Shown: positions 8,858 to 18,652, numbered from the stretch's first letter. The stretch: 64,000 bases of DNA from Sphingobacteriaceae bacterium GW460-11-11-14-LB5 (GCA_002151545.1 CP021237.1:1054001-1118000); one strand, 5' to 3'. The notes: generated from the letters alone by a model not told the origin. Translations and numbers: made by a program.

Positions 8858-10600
8858 TTAGCTGTTCATCGAAATTAAGAACTCTTCGTTGCTTTTTGTT
8901 CCTTTTATTTGAGATTGAACAAATTCCATTGCTTCCTGGCTGTTCATATCAGCGAGGTGGTTACGTAAAATCCATACACGCTGTAACGTGTCTCTGTCGT
9001 GCAATAAATCGTCGCGACGTGTACTTGATGCTGTAATATCGATAGCAGGGAAAATACGTTTGTTAGATAATTTACGATCTAACTGAAGTTCCATGTTACC
9101 TGTTCCTTTAAATTCTTCGAAAATCACCTCATCCATTTTAGAACCTGTATCGGTTAATGCTGTAGCTAAAATGGTTAATGAACCACCATTTTCGATGTTA
9201 CGTGCCGCACCGAAAAAACGTTTTGGTTTGTGTAAGGCATTTGCATCAACACCACCTGATAATATTTTACCCGAAGCTGGTGCTGTAGTATTATATGCCC
9301 TGGCCAAACGGGTAATTGAATCTAAAAGGATTACCACATCGTGTCCGCTTTCTACCAAACGTTTCGATTTCTCTAAAACAATGTTGGCAATTTTAACGTG
9401 ACGCTCAGCCGGCTCATCAAAAGTTGAGGCAATTACCTCAGCCCTTACGCTACGTGCCATATCGGTAACCTCTTCCGGGCGCTCATCAATTAATAAAATA
9501 ATTAAATAAACTTCCGGGTGGTTTTTAGCAATGGCATTGGCCACTTCTTTCAATAAATTGGTTTTACCCGTTTTAGGCTGCGCAACAATTAAACCACGTT
9601 GCCCTTTACCAATCGGTGTAAATAAATCCATAATACGGGTAGAATAATTGTTCGTATCCGTAAACAGGTTTAATCTTTCGGTTGGGAAAAGTGGTGTTAA
9701 ATAATCAAAAGGAACACGGTCGCGAACTTCAGCAGGGATTCTGCCGTTAATGGTTTCTACGCGAACCAATGGGAAATATTTTTCGCCTTCTTTTGGCGGA
9801 CGGATGCTACCTTTTACAGTATCACCGGTTTTCAATCCAAAAAGTTTAATCTGAGACTGAGATACATAAATATCATCAGGAGAGGTTAAGTAGTTGTAAT
9901 CTGCCGAACGTAAGAAACCATAACCATCAGGCATAATTTCTAAAACACCCTCATTTGTAATTACGTTGTCGAAATCGAGGTTAGAATAACTGTTTTCGTT
10001 TTTGTGATGATTGCCACCACCTGGTTGTTTTTGCTGGCGATTTTCGTCGCGTTGCGGTTTTTCCTGCTTTTCTTTAGGCTCTTGTTTTTGTTTCGGAGCA
10101 ACTGGAAGCACTTCTGCACTTTCTTCTATTAAAGCTGAGATTGGTTTTACACTTTCTTCAGCTTCAATAATTCTGTCTGGCTGTCTTTCCGGCTGTTGCT
10201 GGTGTTGAGGCTCGTCAAATAAAGTTACAGCATCTCTTCTTCTTTCAATTGGTGCTGCAGGCTCATCTTTCGTTAACCTTGCTCTTTTTTTAACCGGCTT
10301 GTCGGTTGTTGTTGCAGCAGGTTTATCGGCTACCACGGTAGAAGCGGCAGCTGCAGCTGCGGCCGCAACTTTTGGAGTTTTTGTCGCTTTGGTTTTAGGC
10401 GCAGGAGTAGCTGCAATAGGTTCGATATCGCTATAAGGGTCTGCACCAGCTTTAGCGGCATTTATAATTTCTTGTTGGTGTAAAAGTACTTCAACAAGGT
10501 CGATTTTTCTTAGGGAGTCGGCACCTTCAATGCCATAGCTTTTTGCTAGCTCACGTAATTCTGTTGTGAGCTTATCATTTAATTCTGTTTTACTAAACAT
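8858..10600 (-). CDS. rho: transcription termination factor Rho
   Basis: RNA-dependent ATPase that terminates transcription (580 aa, against about 420 in E. coli). The N-terminal helical domain starts at residue 1 ([10 protein letters not shown]). A disordered insert of about 150 residues rich in Ala/Pro/Lys/Gln/Glu follows (about 60-205), then the cold-shock RNA-binding domain ([13 protein letters not shown]) and the RecA-like core. Walker A is [23 protein letters not shown] and [14 protein letters not shown] are present. Long low-complexity inserts at this place are usual in Bacteroidota Rho. Confidence 0.97.
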   Translation of the reverse strand: MFSKTELNDKLTTELRELAKSYGIEGADSLRKIDLVEVLLHQQEIINAAKAGADPYSDIEPIAATPAPKTKATKTPKVAAAAAAAASTVVADKPAATTTDKPVKKRARLTKDEPAAPIERRRDAVTLFDEPQHQQQPERQPDRIIEAEESVKPISALIEESAEVLPVAPKQKQEPKEKQEKPQRDENRQQKQPGGGNHHKNENSYSNLDFDNVITNEGVLEIMPDGYGFLRSADYNYLTSPDDIYVSQSQIKLFGLKTGDTVKGSIRPPKEGEKYFPLVRVETINGRIPAEVRDRVPFDYLTPLFPTERLNLFTDTNNYSTRIMDLFTPIGKGQRGLIVAQPKTGKTNLLKEVANAIAKNHPEVYLIILLIDERPEEVTDMARSVRAEVIASTFDEPAERHVKIANIVLEKSKRLVESGHDVVILLDSITRLARAYNTTAPASGKILSGGVDANALHKPKRFFGAARNIENGGSLTILATALTDTGSKMDEVIFEEFKGTGNMELQLDRKLSNKRIFPAIDITASSTRRDDLLHDRDTLQRVWILRNHLADMNSQEAMEFVQSQIKGTKSNEEFLISMNS

Positions 10601-11025
10601 TCTAAATATATATGTTTCAAGAAATTTTTCATTTGTTTATAACGGATGTTTTCTGTTATAAATCTACACAGGCTTAAAAATAATTGTGTTAGTGCAGGCC
10701 CGGCAGTTTCATTGTGTATAAATTCTTAAGGCTATAAAACATTGAATGAGTTCATTATGGAAAATGCTCAAATTGTTTCATAATTGTTTACAAGCTGAAT
10801 AAAAAGCGAAATTCGCCTTTAAAAAATGGTAACAAAAAACAAGTCTTGATAAATTTTTCTGGGATATTCAGATAAACGGTTGAGAAATTATGTTGCAATT
10901 GTATGTATTTGAAACGTAATCTGCAAGCAAAAGTTTAAAATGTTTATAAAAATAATTAATGTGAGCATTATTTTGTCGCTCAGAAAACTTAAAAATCTTC
11001 ATATTTGCAGCAAATAAGCCCATAT
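10601..11025. promoter_or_regulatory. divergent rho-pyrF intergenic region
   Basis: 425 bp of very AT-rich DNA without an ORF. A hairpin with TTTATAAC/GTTATAAA arms spans about 10635-10664 in the rho leader. On the pyrF side CATATTTG (about 11000-11007) is a near-match (7/8) to the TAnnTTTG promoter element, about 20 nt before the pyrF start. The long rho leader could serve autoregulation, but nothing further is visible. Confidence 0.45.
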
Positions 11026-11856
11026 ATGACCAAGCAACAACTTTTCGAGCAGATACAAAAAAAACGTTCATTTTTATGTGTCGGATTAGATTCTTCGTTA
11101 GATAAGATACCAAAACACCTGTTAAAGTATGAAAATCCGATTCTGGAATTCAATAAACAGATTATTGATGCTACAAAAGATTTGTGTGTAGCTTATAAAC
11201 CCAATACTGCTTTTTACGAGTGTTATGGCAAAAAAGGTTGGGAAACCTTAATTGAAACCTGGAAATATATTCCACAAGATATTTTTTCTATTGCTGATGC
11301 TAAACGCGGCGATATTGGGAATACCTCTGCGATGTATGCCGAAACCTTTTTTAACGCAGCATCGTCTGAGATGAGTTTCGATTCAGTTACCGTAGCGCCT
11401 TATATGGGGAGCGACTCGGTAACACCATTTTTAACTTTTAAAGATAAATGGGTAATTCTATTGGCCCTAACATCGAACACAGGGCATGCCGACTTTCAGT
11501 TACAGGAGGTTGGAGAAGACAGACTTTTCGAAAAGGTGATTAAAACCTCGCAAACCTGGGCAACTGATGAGCAGATGATGTATGTGGTAGGTGCTACACG
11601 TGGTGCTGCATTTGGTGATGTACGTAAACTGGCACCCGATCATTTTCTTTTAGTACCGGGTGTTGGTGCACAAGGTGGAGATTTGAATGAGGTGTGTAAA
11701 TACGGGTTAAACCCGCAATGCGGATTACTGATCAATTCTTCCAGGGGGATTATCTATGCAAGCCAAGGTGAAGACTTTGCAGAAAAAGCCAGAGAAGAAG
11801 CATTAAAACTGCAGCAAGAAATGGAGCAGATTTTGATTAAAGCAGAATTAGTGTAA
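11026..11856 (+). CDS. pyrF: orotidine-5'-phosphate decarboxylase, long form
   Basis: Last step of UMP synthesis: decarboxylation of OMP. The 276-aa length and motifs fit the PyrF type 2 family: [14 protein letters not shown] near residue 18 and the catalytic [10 protein letters not shown] near residue 92. Phosphate-binding [12 protein letters not shown] and [10 protein letters not shown] follow. The frame extends 7 codons upstream, but the ATG at 11026 matches the family start. It is monocistronic and divergent from rho. Confidence 0.95.
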   Translation: MTKQQLFEQIQKKRSFLCVGLDSSLDKIPKHLLKYENPILEFNKQIIDATKDLCVAYKPNTAFYECYGKKGWETLIETWKYIPQDIFSIADAKRGDIGNTSAMYAETFFNAASSEMSFDSVTVAPYMGSDSVTPFLTFKDKWVILLALTSNTGHADFQLQEVGEDRLFEKVIKTSQTWATDEQMMYVVGATRGAAFGDVRKLAPDHFLLVPGVGAQGGDLNEVCKYGLNPQCGLLINSSRGIIYASQGEDFAEKAREEALKLQQEMEQILIKAELV

Positions 11857-11962
11857 AAAGTTAATTTTAACTATCGAAATGCATGATGTAGCTAATCTTG
11901 ATAGGGTTGATTGATTTTTCTTTGCATAAAAATCCTTATATTTAATTGTTTAGACCTAGCCT

Positions 11963-12217
11963 ATGACTAATCCTTTTGATAATATGGACTTTAAGTTGTT
12001 GCTTGAGCATGTAAAAAACCTCTCAGCTGCCGAAAAAAAAGAACTGATGCAAGTTTTAAATCAAGGCCAGCTTCCGGTGGTTAATGAAGAGCAGGTAGCT
12101 TATGTAAAGACGCCCGCAACGCATACTTCTTTTGATGCAAAGTGGGAGGAAAGTTTATCGGCTTCTGAATTTAAAGCAGCAGTCATTCAGCATATTAATA
12201 CTTTGCCTTGGAAATAG
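11963..12217 (+). CDS. putative antitoxin of a type II TA pair
   Basis: An 84-aa acidic protein without recognised domain. The segment LLEHVKNLSAAEKKELMQVL resembles the helix typical of addiction-module components, and the C-terminal half looks disordered (toxin-wrapping region). Its stop overlaps the start of the following RelE-like gene by 10 nt, the usual coupling of antitoxin to toxin. Assignment rests mainly on this context. Confidence 0.55.
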   Translation: MTNPFDNMDFKLLLEHVKNLSAAEKKELMQVLNQGQLPVVNEEQVAYVKTPATHTSFDAKWEESLSASEFKAAVIQHINTLPWK

Positions 12218-12531
12218 TACGCTTCAACCCCTCGGTTCTGCTTTATCTTAACGAACTGGTTGATGTGCTTTTTTACGAAAACTATTTCAGTATCCGCGAA
12301 AGTGCTATAGATTACATTATCAGATTGATTGATATTGCTGAAAGCAAAATCGTGAAGAAGCAATATTACATTGCTCCTAAGGCTATTTCTCGTCATGGCA
12401 GTTGGCTTATCCATTTTAATATCAGTCAGAAAACAACCTGGTACTTTGTATTCGAAAAAAGTGAGGATCGTTATTTGGTTACCTATGTTTTTAACAACTA
12501 CTCCAAAGAAGCTCAAAATTTAAACTTATAA
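12208..12531 (+). CDS. putative RelE/ParE-family toxin
   Basis: 107 aa. A helical N-terminal half (YLNELVDVLFYENYFSIRES, then an AIDYIIRLIDIAE helix) is followed by a beta-rich C-terminal half. The latter holds the stretch TTWYFVFEKSEDRYLVTYVF and ends in NNY. This layout resembles a Bacteroidota RelE/ParE-like toxin subfamily with a TTWYxFF...Y.I.NN pattern. If so, it cleaves mRNA on the ribosome or inhibits gyrase; which cannot be told from sequence. Start coupled to the antitoxin by a 10-nt overlap. Confidence 0.6.
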   Translation: MEIVRFNPSVLLYLNELVDVLFYENYFSIRESAIDYIIRLIDIAESKIVKKQYYIAPKAISRHGSWLIHFNISQKTTWYFVFEKSEDRYLVTYVFNNYSKEAQNLNL

Positions 12532-12567
12532 GTTAGTTATAGCTAAATAAATTCATTATCTTCAAGA

Positions 12568-13851
12568 ATGAATTTTCCAGAAGATTTTCTTCATTATGTT
12601 TGGCAATTCAGGTCGTTTGATTTTAACGGTCTGCAAACCACTCGTGGCGAAAATCTGAAAATCATAAACCCCGGCTTACTGAATAAAAATGCCGGTCCCG
12701 ACTTTTTTCATGCAAAAATCGAAATTGGCGATACCATCTGGGCAGGCAATGTAGAAATCCACCTTAAATCATCAGATTGGCTAAAACACAACCATCAGTT
12801 GAACCCCGCATATGAAAATGTAATCCTGCATGTAGTTTACGAACATGATGCCGAAATAAACAGGATGGATGGTTCCATTTTACCGGTTTTGGAATTGAAA
12901 AACCGCATCTCTACAGATCTCATTAGAAAGTATGAAAACCTGTTTCTTACACTGACTGATTTTCCTTGCATTGCTCAAATAGGTAAGGTAGATGAATTAA
13001 TTGTCGAATCCTTTTTATCGAGAACTTTAGTTGAACGTTTTGAGCAGAAAACAAATGCGGTTACGGAAACTTTAAACGAATTAAACGGAAATTGGGATGA
13101 GACTTTTTACCGTTTCATGGCGCGTAATTTTGGATTCAAAATAAATGCTTTGCCATTCGAGTTATTTTCCAAAGCCGTTTCGCAGAAGATTTATGGCAAG
13201 CATAAAAATAATCCACATCAGATAGAAGCATTGGTTTTTGGTGCAGCAGGATTTTTAAATGATCATTTTGAAGAAGAATATCCGAAACGGCTAAAAACCG
13301 AATTTCAGTTTCTTCAAAAGAAATATAACCTTAAACCAGTCGACGTGTCCCTTTGGAAGTTTATGCGGATGCGTCCTCAAAACTTTCCAACAATTCGCCT
13401 GGCGCAATTTGCAGCATTAATTGTAAAGGCCAACCATCTTTTTTCCAAAATTATGGAAATAAAGAATGTGGCTGAGTTGCGTACCTTATTTGAAAATCTG
13501 CCGGTAAACGATTACTGGAAAACACATTATCATTTTAAAAAAGTAGCTTCCTCGGTAAATATCCAGATGGGCAAAACATCTGTAGATAATATCCTGTTAA
13601 ATACAGTAGCCTTGTTTTTATTCGCTTATGGAAAACATACCGCTACACCATATTATATCAGCAGGGCGATTAAACTGTTAGAAAGTTTGCCGCCTGAACA
13701 AAATGCCATTACCGATAAATTTACCGGGGCAGGAGTGAAGATGGATCATGCATTTGCGTCGCAGGGAATTTTGCAGCTAAAAAAGCAGTATTGTGATGAG
13801 AAAAAATGCCTATCTTGTGGTATTGGAATTAAAATTTTAAAACAAGCCTAA
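12568..13851 (+). CDS. DUF2851 family protein
   Basis: A 427-aa cytoplasmic protein recognised as DUF2851, a family nearly confined to Bacteroidota, of unknown function. Conserved features: ETxRGENLKIINPG-like start (TRGENLKIINPGLLN), NAGPDFFHAKI, WAGNVEIHLKSSDW and GNVEIH. The last residues form a Cys-rich tail (CDEKKCLSCGIG) that could bind metal. The N-terminal half recalls a nuclease-like core, but I cannot name an activity. Confidence 0.85.
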   Translation: MNFPEDFLHYVWQFRSFDFNGLQTTRGENLKIINPGLLNKNAGPDFFHAKIEIGDTIWAGNVEIHLKSSDWLKHNHQLNPAYENVILHVVYEHDAEINRMDGSILPVLELKNRISTDLIRKYENLFLTLTDFPCIAQIGKVDELIVESFLSRTLVERFEQKTNAVTETLNELNGNWDETFYRFMARNFGFKINALPFELFSKAVSQKIYGKHKNNPHQIEALVFGAAGFLNDHFEEEYPKRLKTEFQFLQKKYNLKPVDVSLWKFMRMRPQNFPTIRLAQFAALIVKANHLFSKIMEIKNVAELRTLFENLPVNDYWKTHYHFKKVASSVNIQMGKTSVDNILLNTVALFLFAYGKHTATPYYISRAIKLLESLPPEQNAITDKFTGAGVKMDHAFASQGILQLKKQYCDEKKCLSCGIGIKILKQA

Positions 13852-13903
13852 ACAGATTCTCATTTCCGATAAAACTTTCTACCTTATAATCCGTTTTTAC
13901 ATT

Positions 13904-14119
13904 ATGGAATTTCCACACGAGCTAAAAGAACTATACCCCAATCAGATTATTGAAGTTAGGGGGAATGCCGATGCCTTAACTGTTATTTTGAATAAAGATG
14001 TCGATATCCATAAATTTAAGGCAGAACTGATCAAAAAATTTTCAGGACTGGAAGAACAACAAACGCTTTTTATTAAACACGAGGATAAACAGGATTTCGA
14101 AAAATTGGTTTTGGAATAA
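13904..14119 (+). CDS. small hypothetical protein
   Basis: 71 aa, charged, alternating beta and helical predictions (IIEVRGNADALTVILNK, then a KFKAELIKKF helix). I do not recognise a family. It lies 52 nt after the DUF2851 gene in the same direction and has a clean start and stop, so it is likely real and perhaps co-transcribed. Confidence 0.5.
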   Translation: MEFPHELKELYPNQIIEVRGNADALTVILNKDVDIHKFKAELIKKFSGLEEQQTLFIKHEDKQDFEKLVLE

Positions 14120-14250
14120 CGAGTTTGCTTGGGCTATTGAAATTTAACCAATTAAATTTGCTAAATTAGAGTTTGAAAGCAAAATGATGGTTTCGGTTTT
14201 GGATAATTTTTATCTAGTGTTGTGCGTTAAGATTTTAAAATAGGCTTAAA

Positions 14251-14469
14251 ATGTTCCAGAGAATTATAACTTATTTTGAACAGCAGAGTTTTGGGGTTTC
14301 TACTTATTTGGCCAGTAAACTGAATATGAGTACCGCTAAAGTTCGTTTGTTTTTTATTTATTCGTCGTTTTTGGCGGTGGGTTTTCCAATATTATTCTAT
14401 TTTTTGGCCGCCGTGGTGCTCGATATCAGGACATACATGAAAAGAATGCGTCTGAGAATATGGGAATGA
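14251..14469 (+). CDS. small PspC-like membrane protein
   Basis: 72 aa resembling the PspC family found in Bacteroidota envelope-stress loci. A short amphipathic N-terminus precedes the helix STYLASKLNMSTAKVRLFF, then one transmembrane segment (about residues 40-60: FLAVGFPILFYFLAAVVLD). The basic tail should face the cytoplasm. No regulator gene is adjacent. Confidence 0.68.
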   Translation: MFQRIITYFEQQSFGVSTYLASKLNMSTAKVRLFFIYSSFLAVGFPILFYFLAAVVLDIRTYMKRMRLRIWE

Positions 14470-14551
14470 TTCAGTATCCAGTTTACAGTTAACAATATTC
14501 AATTTACAGTTGATTAAAACTGAGAACTACAAACTTCCAACTGAAAACTGT
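14470..14551. repeat. low-complexity inverted repeat between convergent genes
   Basis: Words CAGTTTACAGTT and AATTTACAGTT (about 14480-14512) face AACTGAGAACTAC and CCAACTGAAAACTG (about 14518-14550). It directly follows both stop codons and can form a long hairpin. Confidence 0.6.
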
Positions 14552-15211
14552 CTAATCATCGTCTCTTAAAATTTCTGCAATTTCATTAAAACCTTTTTCT
14601 GCGGCTAAATCTGCAGGCAGTTTACCACCTTCCATGCGTAAAGAAACTTCTGCTCCGTGTTCTAATAATAAAATAATCAGTTCTATATTTCCCAATTGTG
14701 CGGCAGTATGCAAAGGGGCTAAGCCTGCTTTCTGACAAACATTCGGGTATGCGCCGGCATCTAGCAGCATTTTAGTGATATTGAAATTATTAGCGGCAAC
14801 TGCCGAATGGATTGGAAATACATTGAAGCCATTTTTTGAAGCCAGATTAACATCAGCACCTTTTAAAACCAGAAATCTAGCTAATTCCTCATGTCCGAAA
14901 TAGCAGGCTAAACCTAGCGGTGTAAAACCATCTTCAGAAAATTCGTTTATACTTTCCGGGTTTTGAAAAATCAATAAGGTAGCGGCATCAAATTTACCAA
15001 CTGCACAGGCCTCAAATAAGGTTAAATGATCTACAAACTCAGCAATTAAGTCGGCTATTTCCTGTTTTTTATAGTAACAAGCCAATAATAATGGCGAAAT
15101 GTGATGTGAGGTATCAATATTTGCCAATTTTGGATTTTCAACCAAAATTTCTTTTACTGCTTGTAAATTTCCGGCCTCAATTTGTTCTTCGAGTTGCGCT
15201 ATACCCATCAT
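14552..15211 (-). CDS. ankyrin repeat protein
   Basis: 219 aa made almost wholly of about five to six ankyrin repeats, e.g. DGFTPLGLACYFGHEELARF, AGLAPLHTAAQLGNIELIIL and the capping repeat ending in EIAEILRDDD. No signal peptide; probably a cytoplasmic protein-binding scaffold. Two adjacent ATGs at 15211 and 15208 are possible starts. Ligand unknown. Confidence 0.88.
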   Translation of the reverse strand: MMGIAQLEEQIEAGNLQAVKEILVENPKLANIDTSHHISPLLLACYYKKQEIADLIAEFVDHLTLFEACAVGKFDAATLLIFQNPESINEFSEDGFTPLGLACYFGHEELARFLVLKGADVNLASKNGFNVFPIHSAVAANNFNITKMLLDAGAYPNVCQKAGLAPLHTAAQLGNIELIILLLEHGAEVSLRMEGGKLPADLAAEKGFNEIAEILRDDD

Positions 15212-15343
15212 ATTGTTTCAAAAATCGCTTTAAATTAACTAAAATTAAGGAATTGTAAACTTTAATGCCTAAATATATATAGTGTAAAGCAAATTAGCAA
15301 AAGTCACAAGACCTGGTAGGTTTTTAAAACTAAGCTCTACTGA

Positions 15344-15440
15344 ATCAGGTTAAATAAACCTGATAAAGCGATCCCGACGTAAAAAAGTCGGGAGAAGTGA
15401 TAGCAGGACTGTTATAACCGATGTGCACAGAACCCTGCTT
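15344..15440. repeat. hairpin cluster
   Basis: Three consecutive inverted repeats: ATCAGGTT/AACCTGAT (15344-15351, 15357-15364), CCCGAC/GTCGGG (15373-15378, 15387-15392) and AGCAGG/CCTGCT (15402-15407, 15434-15439). There is no ORF. It looks like a structured repeat element or RNA remnant. Confidence 0.5.
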
Positions 15441-15505
15441 TTCAAAATAATACGGACCACCTAAGTCACCTGAGTTCATTTAAGCATTGGTTAACCATTA
15501 AAAAA

Positions 15506-15627
15506 TATGGGCGTTACCCAATCCCGTGAAATACGGGAAAGGGTCGGGCTTTTCAGGGCTGCGCTTCGCTCCGGTACCGATGAAGGATCGGTACTGAACC
15601 CTTACAATCCCTAACGCAAAACCCATA
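15506..15627. repeat. Bacteroidota-type intergenic repeat element
   Basis: A 122-bp element bounded by TATGGGCGTTA (15506-15516) and TAACGCAAAACCCATA (15612-15627), which are inverted at the ends. Inside lie CCCGTGAAATACGGG and GGTCGGGCTTTTCAGGGC hairpins and GGTACCGATGAAGGATCGGTAC. From memory, very similar GGGCGTT...CCCTAACGC elements are scattered through Flavobacteria and Sphingobacteria. Confidence 0.6.
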
Positions 15628-15649
15628 GGCCTAAGCAATTAATCTTACG

Positions 15650-15689
15650 AAAAAAAAATCCCGTTTAACCTCTCCAGGCAAAACGGGAT
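15650..15689 (-). terminator. strong intrinsic terminator, minus strand
   Basis: On the minus strand, ATCCCGTTT (complement of 15681-15689) pairs with AAACGGGAT (15658-15666). An inner CCT/AGG pair lies in the loop and a run of nine T follows. No annotated minus-strand gene lies upstream before ftsK, so it points to an unannotated transcript. Confidence 0.75.
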
Positions 15690-15790
15690 AAAACCTAAAA
15701 CAAAATCCGTTTCATTTGACAAAACGTAACAACTTGTGTGTTGTTGAAATAATAGACAATAATTTCTGTTTAAGGTTTAATGCCCGATGA
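15650..15790 (-). ncRNA. candidate small RNA ending at the 15650 terminator
   Basis: Upstream of the terminator on the minus strand lie two further hairpins: AACAAC/GTTGTT (about 15728-15745) and CGTTT/AAACG (about 15706-15726). No ORF of note overlaps. A structured non-coding transcript of roughly 100-200 nt is plausible. The 5' end is unknown; no perfect TAnnTTTG element is visible. The region could also be a leftover gene end. Confidence 0.35.
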
Positions 15791-15947
15791 ATATTTTTAT
15801 TTAATTTAAGGCACATTATAAAAATAAAAGGTATAACTATATATTTCCTCGGGTTTGATGCGTTGTTTTAAAAAGAGGAGGCGTGGTAGAAAGCATATAA
15901 CAGCAATGGTTACAATTTGTGATTATTTTTTTTGTCAGGCTTTCGTT

Positions 15948-15976
15948 AATGCTGCGCAGTTTTATCTAAGTTTGTT
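15948..15976 (+). promoter_or_regulatory. ftsK promoter, copy A of a 29-bp shared block
   Basis: Contains TAAGTTTG (15967-15974), a perfect -7 element 28 nt before the ftsK ATG. The surrounding block is 28/29 identical to 19919-19947, so two separate genes share one promoter sequence. Confidence 0.7.
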
Positions 15977-16002
15977 CAATATTAAATTATTTAGGATAGA
16001 AA

Positions 16003-18591
16003 ATGTCGGTAAGGGGTAACCAGTTTAAAACCAATACATTCAGAGATAAAGGTGCAGAAAGTGCACCCGGCAGATCATCATCAGGTCGGCAGCCGAAAGA
16101 AAAAAGAGATTTTTTGCCAAGCTTCGATTTGGCAGATGGCCGTGCAGTTAAAATTGTAGGTCTGTTTTTTGTGATATTGTCATTATACTTTTTAATTGCT
16201 TTTACTTCGTATTTATTTACCTGGCAAGACGATCAGAGTTATGTAATCGACGCAAATGGCGGCTGGAGTAATCTTTTTAAAACAACAGAAGAACTAAAAG
16301 AAGCAGGCGTTTCTATCCCGGTTGTGCAAAACTGGTTAGGTAAGTTTGGTGCATTATTATCGCACCAGTTTATTTACGAATGGTTCGGTATTGCATCTTT
16401 CTTGTTCGTTTTGGCCTTTTTTATTATCGGTTACCGTTTATTATTTAAAGTTAAAATCCTTTCCATCTCTAAAACATTAGGTTATAGCTTTTTCTTTTTA
16501 TTGTTTATTTCACTAACCTTAGGCTTTGCACATAGTTTTTGGTCAGAATCGCCACATTATTTAGAGGGTGAGTTTGGTTATTGGAGTAATAAATTATTAG
16601 CTGCCCAAATTGGTGCGGCCGGTGTGGCCGGATTAATCGCTTTTGCCGGATTAACGATTTTAATCATCGCCTATAACATCGATTTTAAATTTCCGGAGCG
16701 TAAAGAGAAAGAAGTTTACCTGGATAACGAGACCCCGGATTATGTAAACGACATTAGGGCGCAAGCCGTAAAAAACCAGACTTTCGACGAGCCATCAGAA
16801 CCTATTGAATTTCCGGTACGCGATAAGCCGGTAAGTAACGAACGTAAACCGCAAAATGTGGTATTGCAGCCGAGCCGTTTCGAAGAAAAGGAAGAGGAAG
16901 AAACAGTAGCTCCTGTGGTGTTATCGCCTCTTGCTACTAATTTGCCTCTTGCTACTGCGGCAGCAACACTTCCTTTAACGGTTGAGCCACCAATCGAAGC
17001 CGAAAAGGAACCTGCTTTTACGATCGAAAAAACTGAAGAAGATAAAAAATCGGATGATCTGGTTGAGCAGTTTGGCAATTATGATGAAAAGTTAGACCTG
17101 TCTGGTTATAAGTATCCAACAATTGATTTGTTAGAGAATTATGGTACCAATAAAATTTCGGTAAATGCCGAAGAACTGGAAGCCAATAAAAATAAAATTG
17201 TAGAAACCCTTAATCATTACAATATTGAAATTGATAAGATTAAGGCAACCATTGGTCCAACGGTTACCCTTTACGAAATTATCCCGGCCCCTGGGGTAAG
17301 GATTTCGAAAATCAAGAACCTGGAGGATGATATTGCACTTTCTTTAGCCGCCTTAGGTATCCGTATTATCGCGCCAATGCCTGGTAAAGGTACCATTGGT
17401 ATCGAGGTGCCCAACCAACACCCGGAAATGGTGCCCATGCGCAGTATTCTAAATACAGAGAAATGGAGCCAAACCACGATGGATTTGCCTATTGCATTAG
17501 GTAAAACCATTAGCAATGAGGTGTTTATTGCCGATTTAGCTAAAATGCCTCACTTACTGGTGGCAGGGGCAACTGGTCAGGGTAAATCGGTAGGAATTAA
17601 TGCCATCCTGGTTTCGCTGTTGTTTAAAAAACACCCTGCACAATTGAAATTTGTACTGGTCGATCCGAAAAAAGTAGAGTTAACTTTATTTAACCGTATA
17701 GAAAGACACTTTTTAGCTAAACTACCTGGTGAAGCCGATGCCATTATTACCGATACTAAAAAAGTAGTAAATACGCTAAACTCACTTTGTATCGAAATGG
17801 ATCAGCGCTACGATTTGCTGAAAGATGCACAGGTGAGGAATTTAAAAGAATACAACGATAAGTTTGTTAAACGCAAGCTTAATCCAAATAACGGTCACCG
17901 CTTTTTACCTTTCATTGTATTAGTGGTAGATGAGTTTGCCGATTTAATGATGACGGCAGGTAAAGAAGTTGAAGCACCAATAGCACGTTTGGCGCAGTTA
18001 GCCAGGGCAATTGGTATTCACTTGGTTCTGGCTACGCAGCGCCCATCGGTAAATATTATTACCGGTACCATTAAAGCCAACTTCCCGGCGCGATTGGCTT
18101 TTAGGGTGTTATCGAAAATCGATTCGAGGACCATTTTGGATAGTGGTGGTGCCGATCAGTTAATTGGCCGTGGTGATATGCTTTTATCTACAGGAAGCGA
18201 CTTAATCAGGCTACAGTGTGCTTTCGTTGATACACCTGAGGTAGACCGCATTTCTGAATATATTGGGAACCAACGTGGATATGCCGATGCTTATCAGCTG
18301 CCAGAATATATAGATGAAGCAGGCGAAGGCAGTAAGGCCGATTTTGATCCTAATGAACGTGATAAGTTCTTTGAAGATGCGGCCAGGCTGATCGTGATGC
18401 ATCAGCAGGGTTCTACCTCATTAATACAGCGTAAACTAAAACTGGGTTATAACAGGGCAGGCCGGATTATCGATCAGTTAGAGGCCGCCGGTATTGTTGG
18501 TCCGTTTGAAGGAAGTAAGGCCCGCGAAGTTTTATACCCTGATGAGTATTCTTTGGAACAGTTCTTGAACAGTATGAATGACAAAGACTAG
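16003..18591 (+). CDS. ftsK: DNA translocase FtsK/SpoIIIE
   Basis: An 862-aa septal DNA pump for chromosome segregation. After a polar N-terminus, four transmembrane segments lie between about residues 45 and 225. A low-complexity linker (about 230-355) is shorter than in E. coli. The motor follows: FtsK alpha domain, Walker A GATGQGKS (about 522-529), LVDPKKVEL, LVVDEFADLMM and LATQRPS. A C-terminal winged-helix gamma domain (TSLIQRKLKLGYNRAGRIID) reads KOPS polarity. The LolA-like gene follows after 61 nt. Confidence 0.96.
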   Translation: MSVRGNQFKTNTFRDKGAESAPGRSSSGRQPKEKRDFLPSFDLADGRAVKIVGLFFVILSLYFLIAFTSYLFTWQDDQSYVIDANGGWSNLFKTTEELKEAGVSIPVVQNWLGKFGALLSHQFIYEWFGIASFLFVLAFFIIGYRLLFKVKILSISKTLGYSFFFLLFISLTLGFAHSFWSESPHYLEGEFGYWSNKLLAAQIGAAGVAGLIAFAGLTILIIAYNIDFKFPERKEKEVYLDNETPDYVNDIRAQAVKNQTFDEPSEPIEFPVRDKPVSNERKPQNVVLQPSRFEEKEEEETVAPVVLSPLATNLPLATAAATLPLTVEPPIEAEKEPAFTIEKTEEDKKSDDLVEQFGNYDEKLDLSGYKYPTIDLLENYGTNKISVNAEELEANKNKIVETLNHYNIEIDKIKATIGPTVTLYEIIPAPGVRISKIKNLEDDIALSLAALGIRIIAPMPGKGTIGIEVPNQHPEMVPMRSILNTEKWSQTTMDLPIALGKTISNEVFIADLAKMPHLLVAGATGQGKSVGINAILVSLLFKKHPAQLKFVLVDPKKVELTLFNRIERHFLAKLPGEADAIITDTKKVVNTLNSLCIEMDQRYDLLKDAQVRNLKEYNDKFVKRKLNPNNGHRFLPFIVLVVDEFADLMMTAGKEVEAPIARLAQLARAIGIHLVLATQRPSVNIITGTIKANFPARLAFRVLSKIDSRTILDSGGADQLIGRGDMLLSTGSDLIRLQCAFVDTPEVDRISEYIGNQRGYADAYQLPEYIDEAGEGSKADFDPNERDKFFEDAARLIVMHQQGSTSLIQRKLKLGYNRAGRIIDQLEAAGIVGPFEGSKAREVLYPDEYSLEQFLNSMNDKD

Positions 18592-18652
18592 ATTAAACCA
18601 ATACCAAAAAATCTACTCTAACGTTTCAAAGGAAAAATTTAAAAAAGAAAAG

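Noticed and set aside
10301..10400. Alanine-rich repeat in rho as an expansion or frameshift
   Set aside because: The reading frame is intact and low-complexity inserts at this place are normal for Rho of this phylum.
16740..17078. 112-aa frame antisense to ftsK
   Set aside because: Covers the low-complexity linker of FtsK; a by-product of biased codons.
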